The notes beneath the pieces were generated by a model. That model was not told the origin of the DNA, searched no databases, and saw nothing but the letters and a program-made list of their open reading frames with translations. Of a DNA stretch of 64,000 nt, positions 43,364-51,455 are shown piece by piece; within the stretch, counting starts at the first letter, position 1, and each line of letters begins with the position of its first letter. A program made the translations under genes and the position numbers. The stretch spans positions 611,018 through 675,017 of the forward strand of contig NZ_HE610977.1 in NCBI RefSeq assembly GCF_000285495.1. The letters are read 5' to 3'. This DNA comes from Oceanobacillus massiliensis str. N'diop (GTDB taxonomy: Bacteria; Bacillota; Bacilli; Bacillales; Amphibacillaceae).

Positions 43364-44002
43364 TTATTTTTTGCTTGCGATTATTATCCAAACAAAATCA
43401 TTCATTTGTCTAAATGATACATCAAAATTACTCGTTTCAAAAGTATTCTTCATTGTATCGATTGTTGGATAATATTCACGCTGCAAATCATCGGCCAAAT
43501 CATGATGACTTTTTCTTATAGCTTCTGCTATTTTCTTTTGCTTGTCTTTCACCGTTCTAAACATCGTATCTGCGAAGATAATTTTACCTGTAGATGGGAG
43601 CAATGCCGCAAACTTATTTATTGCTGTCTTCTTTTCATTGTCTGTTAAGTGATGAAAAGCATAGGTACTTACAATTGTATCTATCTGTTCGGCAAATGTC
43701 GGATAGTCCAGAAAATCACCATCAATAATGCTAAGCGATGGTATTTTTTTCTTTGCAATTTCACGCATTGCTTTCGATGGTTCGATTGCGAATACATTAT
43801 GACCTGCTTTGAGAAGCTTTATCGTCAGGTTCCCTGTTCCAACTCCAAACTCTGCAACCGTCCCTGAGCTTTCGCCAACGACCGCGTCAAGTATTTGTTC
43901 ATAATTCGAAAAAACTTCCCTGTATTGCGGGTCTTCTCCTACTACACTTTTATCATAGTCGATTGCCCATTCCTCAAATAAATCAATAAATTCCCTGCCC
44001 AA
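43364..44002 (-). CDS. yrrT: SAM-dependent methyltransferase YrrT
   Basis: Class I methyltransferase (212 aa). SAM-binding motif I VAEFGVGTGNLT (about residues 49-60), acidic motif FAIEPS, then DGDFLDYP and YAFHHLTDNEKK. It is the first gene of the sulfur-recycling operon, as in B. subtilis yrrT-mtnN-mccAB, and would generate the S-adenosylhomocysteine this pathway recycles. The start is TTG 44002 with GAGGTGA 6-7 nt upstream. CymR control is likely by homology but I did not find a convincing box. Confidence 0.9.
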   Translation of the reverse strand: MGREFIDLFEEWAIDYDKSVVGEDPQYREVFSNYEQILDAVVGESSGTVAEFGVGTGNLTIKLLKAGHNVFAIEPSKAMREIAKKKIPSLSIIDGDFLDYPTFAEQIDTIVSTYAFHHLTDNEKKTAINKFAALLPSTGKIIFADTMFRTVKDKQKKIAEAIRKSHHDLADDLQREYYPTIDTMKNTFETSNFDVSFRQMNDFVWIIIASKK

Positions 44003-44126
44003 TACTAATCACCTCAAGGCGTTCTGAATCTTTACTATATTACTGTGGATACTTAGGATTATATGTAATTAAAACGATATTGGTTACCCACCCATCCGCT
44101 GCTGGTAAGTACGTAACACAAAATCA

Positions 44127-44156
44127 AAAAAACGAATGCAGCTGCATCCGTTTTTT
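44127..44156. terminator. Terminator of the YhcN-like gene
   Basis: AAAAAACG-ATGCAGC / GCTGCAT-CGTTTTTT stem-loop 15 bp after the stop, usable on both strands. Confidence 0.88.
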
Positions 44157-44170
44157 AATCCGCTTATATA

Positions 44171-44773
44171 TTATCTGTTTTGCGGGAAAATACGTTCAAT
44201 CATCGTTCCCATTTGATCAAAGAAACCTTCAATCGGTTCACCGTTATCAACATCATTGACATAATTATTGGTTAAATCGACAAAATCCGGATTCGTTGAA
44301 ACATATACATTTTCAATATCGTTATTAACGGATCTGACGATATCTCCTATTTGTCCTTTAACTTCATCAGAAAGTTCATTTTCCTGGTTGTTACCGTTGT
44401 TTCCATTATTGTTTCCTTCATTATTTTTCAAGGTTGCAGCAACATATGCGTTATTGTCAGTAGATAGCACATATGCACGGTCAACCTCATTAACTTCATT
44501 GGCGATTAATTCTGCTGCCTCTTCAGAAACGTCATATTGCTTGTTGCTGTTGTTTTCTGCATTTTGTCCAGTATCACGATCTTGGAATCGTTCTGAATCC
44601 CTGCTCATCATATGGTTACGATCACCAACCATGCCGTCACCAGTATTGTTCCTTGTCTGCTCTACATTATTTCCTGTCCCTGTTCCCGTCTCCTGATTAT
44701 TATCATCCGCATTCTGACATGCAGCCAAAACAAAGAACAGCATTGACACTATAATTAAAAATTTAAATTTCAT
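44171..44773 (-). CDS. YhcN/YlaJ family sporulation lipoprotein
   Basis: 200-residue lipoprotein with signal peptide and lipobox VLAAC (Cys at about 19). An Asn/Gly/Thr-rich linker follows (about 22-70), then a YhcN/YlaJ domain (about 78-185) with ELIANEVNEVDRAYVLSTDNNAYVAATL and VNNDIENVYVSTNPDFVDLTNNYV. Members localise to the forespore or spore membrane and affect germination or outgrowth. GGAGG lies upstream of ATG. Monocistronic. Confidence 0.88.
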   Translation of the reverse strand: MKFKFLIIVSMLFFVLAACQNADDNNQETGTGTGNNVEQTRNNTGDGMVGDRNHMMSRDSERFQDRDTGQNAENNSNKQYDVSEEAAELIANEVNEVDRAYVLSTDNNAYVAATLKNNEGNNNGNNGNNQENELSDEVKGQIGDIVRSVNNDIENVYVSTNPDFVDLTNNYVNDVDNGEPIEGFFDQMGTMIERIFPQNR

Positions 44774-44943
44774 CTGAAAATCCTCCTTACATAAGTTTGT
44801 TCTTAGTATGCAGCGGAGGATGATTACTATTCAGTTTAAAGCAAAATCCTTATTATGGTATTCACACCATAATTGTTAATGACATTATATATACAAAGCA
44901 GGAAAACATAATTGTACCCTTGAAAATCAAGGAGGGGTAAACC

Positions 44944-45177
44944 ATGATTCCAGATTACGACAAAGCGCTTTATTATACGTTGTGGGGTCAATGGGATGAT
45001 CTACTGGTATTGATGGTTCGAACAAAAGATGACATTCTTTCCAAGAAAATTGAACAGTTTTTGAATGCATACCATTACTCGCTGGACCAGTCACAGGTCA
45101 TTGATACACACGACACGCTTCTATATTATATAGACCACGCAATGAAATACAATCCACCGGTCATCCTGGAAATGTAA
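44944..45177 (+). CDS. yhdB: YhdB family protein
   Basis: 77-residue soluble protein matching B. subtilis YhdB: PDYDKALYYTLWGQWDDLLVLMVRTKDDILSKKIEQFLNAYHY and YYIDHAMKYNPP. AAGGAGGGG lies 6 nt before ATG. Divergent from the YhcN-like gene and convergent with rsgI. Function unknown. Confidence 0.85.
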   Translation: MIPDYDKALYYTLWGQWDDLLVLMVRTKDDILSKKIEQFLNAYHYSLDQSQVIDTHDTLLYYIDHAMKYNPPVILEM

Positions 45178-45194
45178 TTAAAAGCAGTAAAAAA

Positions 45195-45220
45195 GGAAAA
45201 GCACAACTGTGCTTTTCCAC
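45195..45220. terminator. Terminator between yhdB and rsgI
   Basis: Perfect GGAAAAGCAC / GTGCTTTTCC stem with AACT loop; strong T tract on the minus strand. Confidence 0.92.
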
Positions 45221-46474
45221 TTAATTATGTCTATTTCCATGGTCCCCTTTACCATGATTAGCTTTCCCTTTAGGGCCGTTACTGTCCTTATGCTTGTTTT
45301 GGCCTTTCCAGTTTCCCTTGCCTTTGGAATGATTATTATGGTGTTTGTCCTTGTTTCCATTGTTATGCTTATTGATTTTCTCTTGATCGAATTTACCTTT
45401 GCTATCCTTAGCCCTTTGTTCGCTGGGACCTTTTTTATTGCGGTTATTAGAATTTTCTTTTGGCTTGGAATCATCTTTCGGCTTACCGTTATTTTCGGTA
45501 AGATTTTTCTGGGCTTTAATCTCAGAATTTTTTTGACTCGTATTGTTTGGACGGACACTTTCCTTTTGCTGCTTGCTTGGAACTGCTGCTTTCGCCTTTT
45601 TGCTTTCCTTTTTATTATCAGTTTTTTTTTCTGTTTTGTTAGTGCCTACTTTGGATTCTTTAGTTACATTTGTCTGTGTATCCACAGGCTTTATCATCAA
45701 TTGTTCATCATTTGATTCAGAAGATGTTTCGTCAATTTCTTCGGTCTTACTTTTATAAAAAGAATTAATAATTGCTTTATCATCCGAATCAATTGAATCT
45801 TCAACCGTTTCATCTTCCATGATTTCCGATGCCATGACTTCATTCATCGAAGTCTCTTTGTCCTTTGCTTTCTCCCTGACATTTTCTGGAATAACAACTG
45901 TCGCTATTTTCCAGCCAGAGATGTTGGAAAAATACGAGTCCAGGTAACTAGACACATAAACATCTTCAGATTCTTGCTGATCTGTATAGCTGATACCAAC
46001 AATCATATTTTTGTCTTCATTAATCATTCCAGTTTGTTCACTTTGATTCAGAATCATGTCGATTACCGATTCAATTTTTTCATTCTTATAATCAGTAAGG
46101 TTCTTGACAATTTTCTTGGCATCTTCATTTAATGGATGAATCATCTGCACTTTAAAATCCTTATTTACGTCCATTTCAATACTTGGATTTATATCTACCG
46201 TTACATATGCATATGTTTCATTCTTCCCCGAAAAAAAATATATGGGAAGGGCTAATAGCAGGATAATGCATGCCATTGAGGCAATCTTAACTGGTATGGG
46301 AATTTTTTTTCCAGAAAATAATATTGCGACTTTTTTGGCCTTCAATGGCTGATAGGAAACTTCAGAACCCACTATTGCCTTTTCATCCGTTACGATAGCT
46401 TTTTCAAAGGAACCATTTTTGGTCATAATGATTGAATAGTTGCGATGTTGTTCCATCACAATTCCTTTTTTCAT
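45221..46474 (-). CDS. rsgI: Anti-sigma-I factor RsgI
   Basis: Membrane anti-sigma factor holding SigI inactive. It has an N-terminal cytoplasmic RsgI domain (about 1-75, EQHRNYSIIMTKNGSFEKA), one membrane helix (about 80-100, IPVKIASMACIILLLALPIYFF), then an extracytoplasmic RsgI domain (about 105-215, YAYVTVDINPSIEMDVNKDFKV). A very long Lys/Asn/Gly/Ser-rich disordered tail follows (about 235-417) with KxKGN/KHNNG repeats that may contact wall polymers. ATG overlaps the sigI stop by 4 bp. Confidence 0.92.
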   Translation of the reverse strand: MKKGIVMEQHRNYSIIMTKNGSFEKAIVTDEKAIVGSEVSYQPLKAKKVAILFSGKKIPIPVKIASMACIILLLALPIYFFSGKNETYAYVTVDINPSIEMDVNKDFKVQMIHPLNEDAKKIVKNLTDYKNEKIESVIDMILNQSEQTGMINEDKNMIVGISYTDQQESEDVYVSSYLDSYFSNISGWKIATVVIPENVREKAKDKETSMNEVMASEIMEDETVEDSIDSDDKAIINSFYKSKTEEIDETSSESNDEQLMIKPVDTQTNVTKESKVGTNKTEKKTDNKKESKKAKAAVPSKQQKESVRPNNTSQKNSEIKAQKNLTENNGKPKDDSKPKENSNNRNKKGPSEQRAKDSKGKFDQEKINKHNNGNKDKHHNNHSKGKGNWKGQNKHKDSNGPKGKANHGKGDHGNRHN

Positions 46475-47202
46475 TGCCCCACTCCCTTAAGATAATCCTT
46501 AAGATAGATATAGTCTTCACTGAGTACAATAAAGATCGCTAAAATGAATTTACGATTTCGCTCCAGTGTTTTTTTACTTACATCTACTTTTTTTACCAAC
46601 TCTTTAATGGGGAGCTTTTTCTTTGCATGAACAAACTCCCGTAATTCTTTATCCCGATACAGGATTCTCGCGGTTCTGACAGCAGAATCACGTGCGTCTT
46701 TATGTTTTGGAGAAGTCTCCGTCAAATCGATAAGGGTAAGTTTATATTCCTTCAGCTTATCCTTGAAATCCATGATTTCTTCCTTGCGGTGGATTGTATC
46801 GATTTCCTGGCTGTATTTCTCTTTAACGGCAACAATTTCCAATGGATTCTCCATCTGCTCAGCGTCATAGGTTTCATCCAGCGAAAGCGGAAGAGGTCTC
46901 TTTTTATTATACCTTATGTAGTCAATGACCTTTCGTTTAACTACAAGCTTGGCAAATGACAGAAACGAGCTCCCCTTTTCAGAAGAATAGGAAAAGATTG
47001 CTTCATTAAAGGCCGATAAACCGATACTGAATTCGTCATCCTTCTTTGGATCGATATATCGCTTGCAGACTTCCGACACACTTTTAGCGATAAACGGCTG
47101 ATAGGTGCTTAAAAGATAATTTTGCAGTTGCTTGTCCCCTTGCTGTATGGATTTCACCATCGCTTCAAGCGGTTTATCTTTTAACTGGCTGCTCATCATC
47201 AT
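46471..47202 (-). CDS. sigI: RNA polymerase sigma factor SigI
   Basis: Alternative sigma-70-family factor (243 aa) for heat and cell-envelope stress in Bacilli. The region 2-like part contains DEFSIGLSAFNEAIFSYSSEKGSSFLSFAKLVVKRKVIDYIR (about 58-105). The C-terminal part KKLPIKELVKKVDVSKKTLERNRKFILAIFIVL is the SigI-type DNA-binding helix-turn-helix. GGGAGGT lies 7 nt before ATG. First gene of sigI-rsgI, with a SigI-like promoter ahead, suggesting autoregulation. Confidence 0.94.
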   Translation of the reverse strand: MMMSSQLKDKPLEAMVKSIQQGDKQLQNYLLSTYQPFIAKSVSEVCKRYIDPKKDDEFSIGLSAFNEAIFSYSSEKGSSFLSFAKLVVKRKVIDYIRYNKKRPLPLSLDETYDAEQMENPLEIVAVKEKYSQEIDTIHRKEEIMDFKDKLKEYKLTLIDLTETSPKHKDARDSAVRTARILYRDKELREFVHAKKKLPIKELVKKVDVSKKTLERNRKFILAIFIVLSEDYIYLKDYLKGVGQ

Positions 47203-47228
47203 TCGGAAGACCTCCCAGCCATTATAGA

Positions 47229-47258
47229 TTTCGTATGATTTTCACCCTTTTGGGGTGT
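47229..47258 (-). promoter_or_regulatory. Candidate SigI autoregulatory promoter
   Basis: Minus strand ACACCCC (47258-47252), then CGAAA (47233-47229), resembling the SigI -35 ACMCCC and -10 CGAA, with an 18-nt gap. It lies 27-56 bp upstream of the sigI start. Confidence 0.5.
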
Positions 47259-47719
47259 AGTTTTTAGATAATTAATTTGATATTTTTTAAATTGGTTTCT
47301 ATTTATATATGTCATATGATGTTCCCACCATTTTCATTTTATTTTTATCGACAAATCAAGCTATTTTTTTCAGTATATTTAATGTTAACCCAACAAGCAT
47401 TCTGTTGCTATCTCATTTTGATTACATTTGTTTTAAGAAACGGTAACTATACAGCAAAATAATTGGGTACTGACGAATAATTGTAATACCACTTTACTGT
47501 CGATGCAGAAAATATTCCCGTAATAACAGCAGTGCTGTTGTCTCTGTTTTTCAAAATATATATCCCATGTACTATGCGGCACTTTATATTTTTTCCTGCC
47601 ATAACCATACCCCCACTGTGCCTCGTATAGTACAGATAATGAAGAGTCATGCCGGAAAATTTTCATCAGCTGACAGATCAGTTTTACTTAGATAGCGCTA
47701 TGTATGTACACACAAAAAT
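47259..47719. other. Intergenic region upstream of sigI
   Basis: AT-rich, about 460 bp. Overlapping 60-77 codon ORFs on the minus strand (47433-47666) share no recognisable similarity with known proteins and I do not call them. No RNA motif recognised. Confidence 0.45.
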
Positions 47720-47744
47720 GGCCTGCCATCTCTGCTGGCAGGCC
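47720..47744 (-). terminator. Terminator of the PRC-barrel gene
   Basis: GGCCTGCC / GGCAGGCC stem with a 9-nt loop; minus strand followed by ATTTTTG; 7 bp after the stop. Confidence 0.9.
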
Positions 47745-47750
47745 CATTCC

Positions 47751-48482
47751 TTAAAGACTCGGTATAATGTCTTCCTTATCGAGGAACGGATTGTTTTCGG
47801 CAATCCCCTTTACCGAATCATTGATATACAGGTCGTTTTCATACCAATCTACTGTTTCAATCTGCTCTGTCCTGTATATATAGAATTCGTCCTCAATTAA
47901 ATTGTCACTGCTCTTAACGACAATATATTTAATTTGCATTTGCTCCGTATCATAGATCATGTCGGCAAGCTTACCAATTTTCCCATCTTTAGCATGCACT
48001 TTAAAGCCTATCGTTTCGTCTTCGCTGCGCATTTTATTAACATCGGAAACCTCATATTCATCACGGAATAAATCGGGCTTTTGGGGAATGTTTTCCCTTA
48101 CAAGGCCGTTCTCCTCAAAAGTGCCGAGCGGACCTCTCTCCACTCCTGCTAATGCATTGTCCCGGTAGCTGTTCCAACCAAAATAATCAATCAGATTGTT
48201 TTCCTGTTCGGCTGAAAGATTATCCTCTTCTGGGACAGGGGGACTATTGCGGATTTTTTCCTTGTCATATTCTACCTCAACAAATTCTTCGTCCTTATTA
48301 ATCGTTTTGAATGTGCTTGGCGTCAATAGAACTTTTCTTCCTGGGAGCCACTTTCTTGTATCAACTATCGCATACCTGACATCCCATTTATCTTCATTAA
48401 AATATAAATCTTTAATTTTTCCCATTTCACCATCAGTTGCATGAATATTGAAGTCCTTAAGCTGAGATGTGTAAAAGAACAA
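47751..48482 (-). CDS. PRC-barrel domain protein
   Basis: 243-residue cytosolic protein with two PRC-barrel-like domains: residues about 5-70 (DFNIHATDGEMGKIKDLYFNEDKWDVRYAIVDTRKWL) and about 150-220 (GFKVHAKDGKIGKLADMIYDTEQMQIKYIVVKSSD). I place the start at TTG 48482, which has GGAGGCG 6 nt upstream; the frame runs to 48497 but the earlier TTG would lie inside that ribosome site. The ribosome site lies in one arm of a perfect 12-bp inverted repeat. Role unknown; the fold appears in stress and RNA-processing proteins. Confidence 0.82.
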   Translation of the reverse strand: MFFYTSQLKDFNIHATDGEMGKIKDLYFNEDKWDVRYAIVDTRKWLPGRKVLLTPSTFKTINKDEEFVEVEYDKEKIRNSPPVPEEDNLSAEQENNLIDYFGWNSYRDNALAGVERGPLGTFEENGLVRENIPQKPDLFRDEYEVSDVNKMRSEDETIGFKVHAKDGKIGKLADMIYDTEQMQIKYIVVKSSDNLIEDEFYIYRTEQIETVDWYENDLYINDSVKGIAENNPFLDKEDIIPSL

Positions 48483-48486
48483 AATA

Positions 48487-48537
48487 AACGCCTCCAAAAC
48501 AAGGATTTTTTACTATATACCCTTATTTGGAGGCGTT
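48487..48537 (-). promoter_or_regulatory. Hairpin sequestering the PRC-barrel Shine-Dalgarno
   Basis: Perfect 12-bp arms AACGCCTCCAAA (minus 48537-48526) and TTTGGAGGCGTT (minus 48498-48487) around a 27-nt AT-rich loop. The second arm contains the ribosome-binding GGAGGCG. It also lies just after the stop of the protease gene and may double as its terminator. Confidence 0.75.
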
Positions 48538-48551
48538 AAACCATTCCATCC

Positions 48552-49376
48552 CTATTTTGTTGCATATTTGTAATACAAATCAATGGGAATGAATAAACCA
48601 ACCTTCCCATATTCTTCATCATCTGCCGTAGCAAAAATTACACCAAGAACTTTTCCCTCCTGATTGATAATCGGACTTCCACTGTTCCCTCTATAAACAG
48701 GTGCTTCAATCATGATTACTTCTTCATCCCAATCGGATAGCTTCGTACCACCAATAATCTTCCCTTCATTGGCAATACCATTGAAGCGCAATGGGTTTCC
48801 GATAAAACGAATCGGTTCTGCTTTTGTATATTCAGCTTGCTCCGCCAATGTTAAATATGGCAGTTCCCTTCCCTCCACCTGCAGTACTGCGAGGTCAATT
48901 TCAGGAAATGTTTTGGTTACTTCCGCAGTAAAAAGACCGTCTTCAGGAAAAGCGACGGTCACATACTGCTCCCCTTCAACTACGTGATTATTCGTTAATA
49001 TCGTTCCATCAGCTGCAATGGAAAAACCTGTTCCTTTACTATTTTCTGTTTCCACAACAACCACTGCCTTTTTATAATTTTCAACATCAGTATTGGTAGA
49101 TAGTTTTGCAGATGTCATTAAAAAGTCGATGGCAGGAATCGAGAATGTCTGCGGCAATAATGCAAACATATTGAAAGCTAAAGCAATAGAAATTAACCAA
49201 AACGCCCATTTGTGAAATGGACGTTTTGGAACAAATTCATCTTCATTTTTAGCACGTTCAAGTGCCTTTCTCCGTTCTTCCTGAACAAGTTCATATAATT
49301 CTTCATCTTCAAATTCTTCATATAAATCTTCATCGATTATGTCATTATCTTTATTATTGTCATGATTATTATCCAT
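48552..49376 (-). CDS. Membrane-anchored trypsin-like serine protease
   Basis: 274 residues: an acidic cytoplasmic N-terminus (about 1-58), one membrane helix (about 59-78, WAFWLISIALAFNMFALL) and an extracellular trypsin-fold domain. The triad is visible: His in TNNHVV (about 127), Asp in EIDLAVLQ (about 158) and Ser in RGNSGSPII (about 232). There is no PDZ domain, so it is HtrA-like but shorter. ATG 49376 has GGGGTGG 3-4 nt upstream. A quality-control or signalling protease at the membrane surface is likely. Confidence 0.87.
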   Translation of the reverse strand: MDNNHDNNKDNDIIDEDLYEEFEDEELYELVQEERRKALERAKNEDEFVPKRPFHKWAFWLISIALAFNMFALLPQTFSIPAIDFLMTSAKLSTNTDVENYKKAVVVVETENSKGTGFSIAADGTILTNNHVVEGEQYVTVAFPEDGLFTAEVTKTFPEIDLAVLQVEGRELPYLTLAEQAEYTKAEPIRFIGNPLRFNGIANEGKIIGGTKLSDWDEEVIMIEAPVYRGNSGSPIINQEGKVLGVIFATADDEEYGKVGLFIPIDLYYKYATK

Positions 49377-49421
49377 ATGCCACCCCGTGCTCTGAATAAT
49401 GTTCAATAGTAACAGTCTGTT

Positions 49422-51455
49422 TTAGGTTACGGCAGCCGTTACATTCCCTTGCTGCATTTGATACATCTGATAATAGAGTCCTTTTTCGTCTATTAATGTA
49501 TCATGGTTTCCCTGTTCCTTGATTGTACCATGGTCCAGGACAAAAATCATATCTGCCTGCTGAATGGTGGATAATCTATGGGCAATTACAAGGGTTGTTC
49601 TTCCCTCTTTCAGCACTTCCAACGCCTTTTGAATGATATTTTCTGTCTCTGTATCAATATTTGCTGTTGCTTCATCGAGAATTAATATTGCCGGGTCAAA
49701 TGCCAGTGCACGCGCAAAGGAAATCAACTGACGTTCACCCAATGAGAAAGTAGTGCCCCCTTCTGTCACTAATTCATCATAGGTATGGGGTAATTTATCA
49801 ATAAACCGATCCGCTCCAACTGCATTTAGGGCGTTTATTGCAGCTTCTCTTGTTATTCTCGGATCGTTCATGGTCACATTTGAAATGATAGTACCGGAAA
49901 ATAAGAATGGATCCTGTAAAACAATTCCCATATGACTGCGTACCTGCTGTCTAGACCAATCCCTGGTATTATGGCCATCGATCATTACCCTGCCTTTTTG
50001 TGCATCATAGAAGCGGAATAATAAATTCATAATGGAGCTCTTTCCCGATCCAGTATGACCGACAAACGCTGCTGTCTGACCCTCTTTAATTTCAAACGAG
50101 ACATCATGGAGCACATAATCTTCATCATTATAGGCAAAAGAAATGTGATCAAACTTAATTTTTCCGCGGTATCGATCAACTTTCTTGTTATTTACATTCT
50201 CCCCATCGTGGTCCAGCAATTCAAAGACACGACCTCCAGCAACACGTGCTTGTTCAAGCAATGGAAGCTGATTGACGATATCGGTAACAGGTTCAAATAG
50301 TCTTGTAATATAATCGACAAATGCATAAAGCATACCAATCGAAATGATACTGCTCAACTCTAGTGAAGAGGAACCATAGTACCATATAAATCCGACAAAT
50401 GTCAGGTTTCTGATTACCGTAACCAAGTTATACGATGTCAGTGCACTTAATTTTATCAGCTTTTTCTGATACGTATAATTTCGTTCGTTTAACACTTCAA
50501 ATTCTTCTTTTGTTTTCTTCTCGCGATTAAAGGCCTGGATGATTGGCATTCCCTGTATAGCCTCATTGATATTCCCATTAATTTGGCTAATGGTAGCCCG
50601 GATTACCTTGTTGTACTTCGTTCCGAAATACTTATACGCCTTCATCCATCCAAACAATAATGGAATGATAAGCATACACATCATAGCAAGTCTGTAATCC
50701 AATATGAAAAGCGCAGCCAATATTCCAGCCATATATACGGCACTGGTAACAATTATTGATAATACCCGTTCATATAAATCCCGAATGGCTTCTGTGTCAT
50801 TGGTAATCCTAGCGACGATAGTACCTGCAGGCTGATCAACGAAATAATCAATTGGGATCCGCTGTGTATGGTCGAATAAATCATTCCGCATTTTTTTCAC
50901 AATCTGATTCGCTGATTTCTGCAAATAGAATGTTTTAAAGAACTGAAATACCCCGGCAATAACGAGCAAACTCATATATAATACCAGCAGCATAATAATC
51001 GGCCGCTGCTCCGGTTTGAAAAATGGATATATTTCTGCTAATGATAAACGCTCGCCTTCATAACGATATGTTTCTTCAGAAGTCGTAATCGTTATTTGAT
51101 TTTCTTCAGCAGTTCTTTCCCCCTCAAGAGGGGCCTGCCCATCAATCATGTAATAGGCCGTGCCTACTTGAAACAGTGTATTCGAATCATCGATTACGTT
51201 ATCTGTATCGGCTAAACGGTCAGAGCGCTTATAATACCGGTTTTCATATTCCACCGTTTGTTTATCATTGTTTTCGGTAACTTCCTGCCAGTAGCCTTCC
51301 ACGCCAAGAATATGATTATCTATAACATTCTTTGCTATCAAAGGTCCTGCCAATTCCAATACCACAGCAATGGTTAAACAGAATAAACCAATCAATATTC
51401 CTTTTTTATAATTCAATGCATACTGAAATAGTCGCTTTTCAGTTGATGGCTTCAT
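49422..51455 (-). CDS. bmrD: Multidrug ABC exporter half-transporter BmrD (YheH)
   Basis: Half of a heterodimeric type IV exporter (677 aa). A membrane domain of six helices has a large extracytoplasmic insertion between helices 1 and 2 (about 42-145), as in BmrD. The nucleotide-binding domain has Walker A GHTGSGKSS (about 465), variant signature FSLGERQLISFARAL (about 570), Walker B ILILDEATANID and H-loop AHRLS. With BmrC one ATP site is degenerate. ATG overlaps the bmrC stop (TAATG). Expressed from the bmr leader. Confidence 0.93.
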   Translation of the reverse strand: MKPSTEKRLFQYALNYKKGILIGLFCLTIAVVLELAGPLIAKNVIDNHILGVEGYWQEVTENNDKQTVEYENRYYKRSDRLADTDNVIDDSNTLFQVGTAYYMIDGQAPLEGERTAEENQITITTSEETYRYEGERLSLAEIYPFFKPEQRPIIMLLVLYMSLLVIAGVFQFFKTFYLQKSANQIVKKMRNDLFDHTQRIPIDYFVDQPAGTIVARITNDTEAIRDLYERVLSIIVTSAVYMAGILAALFILDYRLAMMCMLIIPLLFGWMKAYKYFGTKYNKVIRATISQINGNINEAIQGMPIIQAFNREKKTKEEFEVLNERNYTYQKKLIKLSALTSYNLVTVIRNLTFVGFIWYYGSSSLELSSIISIGMLYAFVDYITRLFEPVTDIVNQLPLLEQARVAGGRVFELLDHDGENVNNKKVDRYRGKIKFDHISFAYNDEDYVLHDVSFEIKEGQTAAFVGHTGSGKSSIMNLLFRFYDAQKGRVMIDGHNTRDWSRQQVRSHMGIVLQDPFLFSGTIISNVTMNDPRITREAAINALNAVGADRFIDKLPHTYDELVTEGGTTFSLGERQLISFARALAFDPAILILDEATANIDTETENIIQKALEVLKEGRTTLVIAHRLSTIQQADMIFVLDHGTIKEQGNHDTLIDEKGLYYQMYQMQQGNVTAAVT

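Noticed and set aside
44003-44126. SAM riboswitch or CymR box ahead of yrrT
   Set aside because: I looked for S-box landmarks and a clear CymR palindrome and found neither; regulation left open.
45209-45715. 168-codon plus-strand ORF with many hydrophobic residues
   Set aside because: Antisense of the low-complexity basic tail of RsgI; lysine-rich codons read as phenylalanine on the other strand.
47433-47666. Two overlapping minus-strand ORFs (67 and 77 codons) upstream of sigI
   Set aside because: They occupy the same bases in different frames, neither resembles a known protein, and coding evidence is weak.
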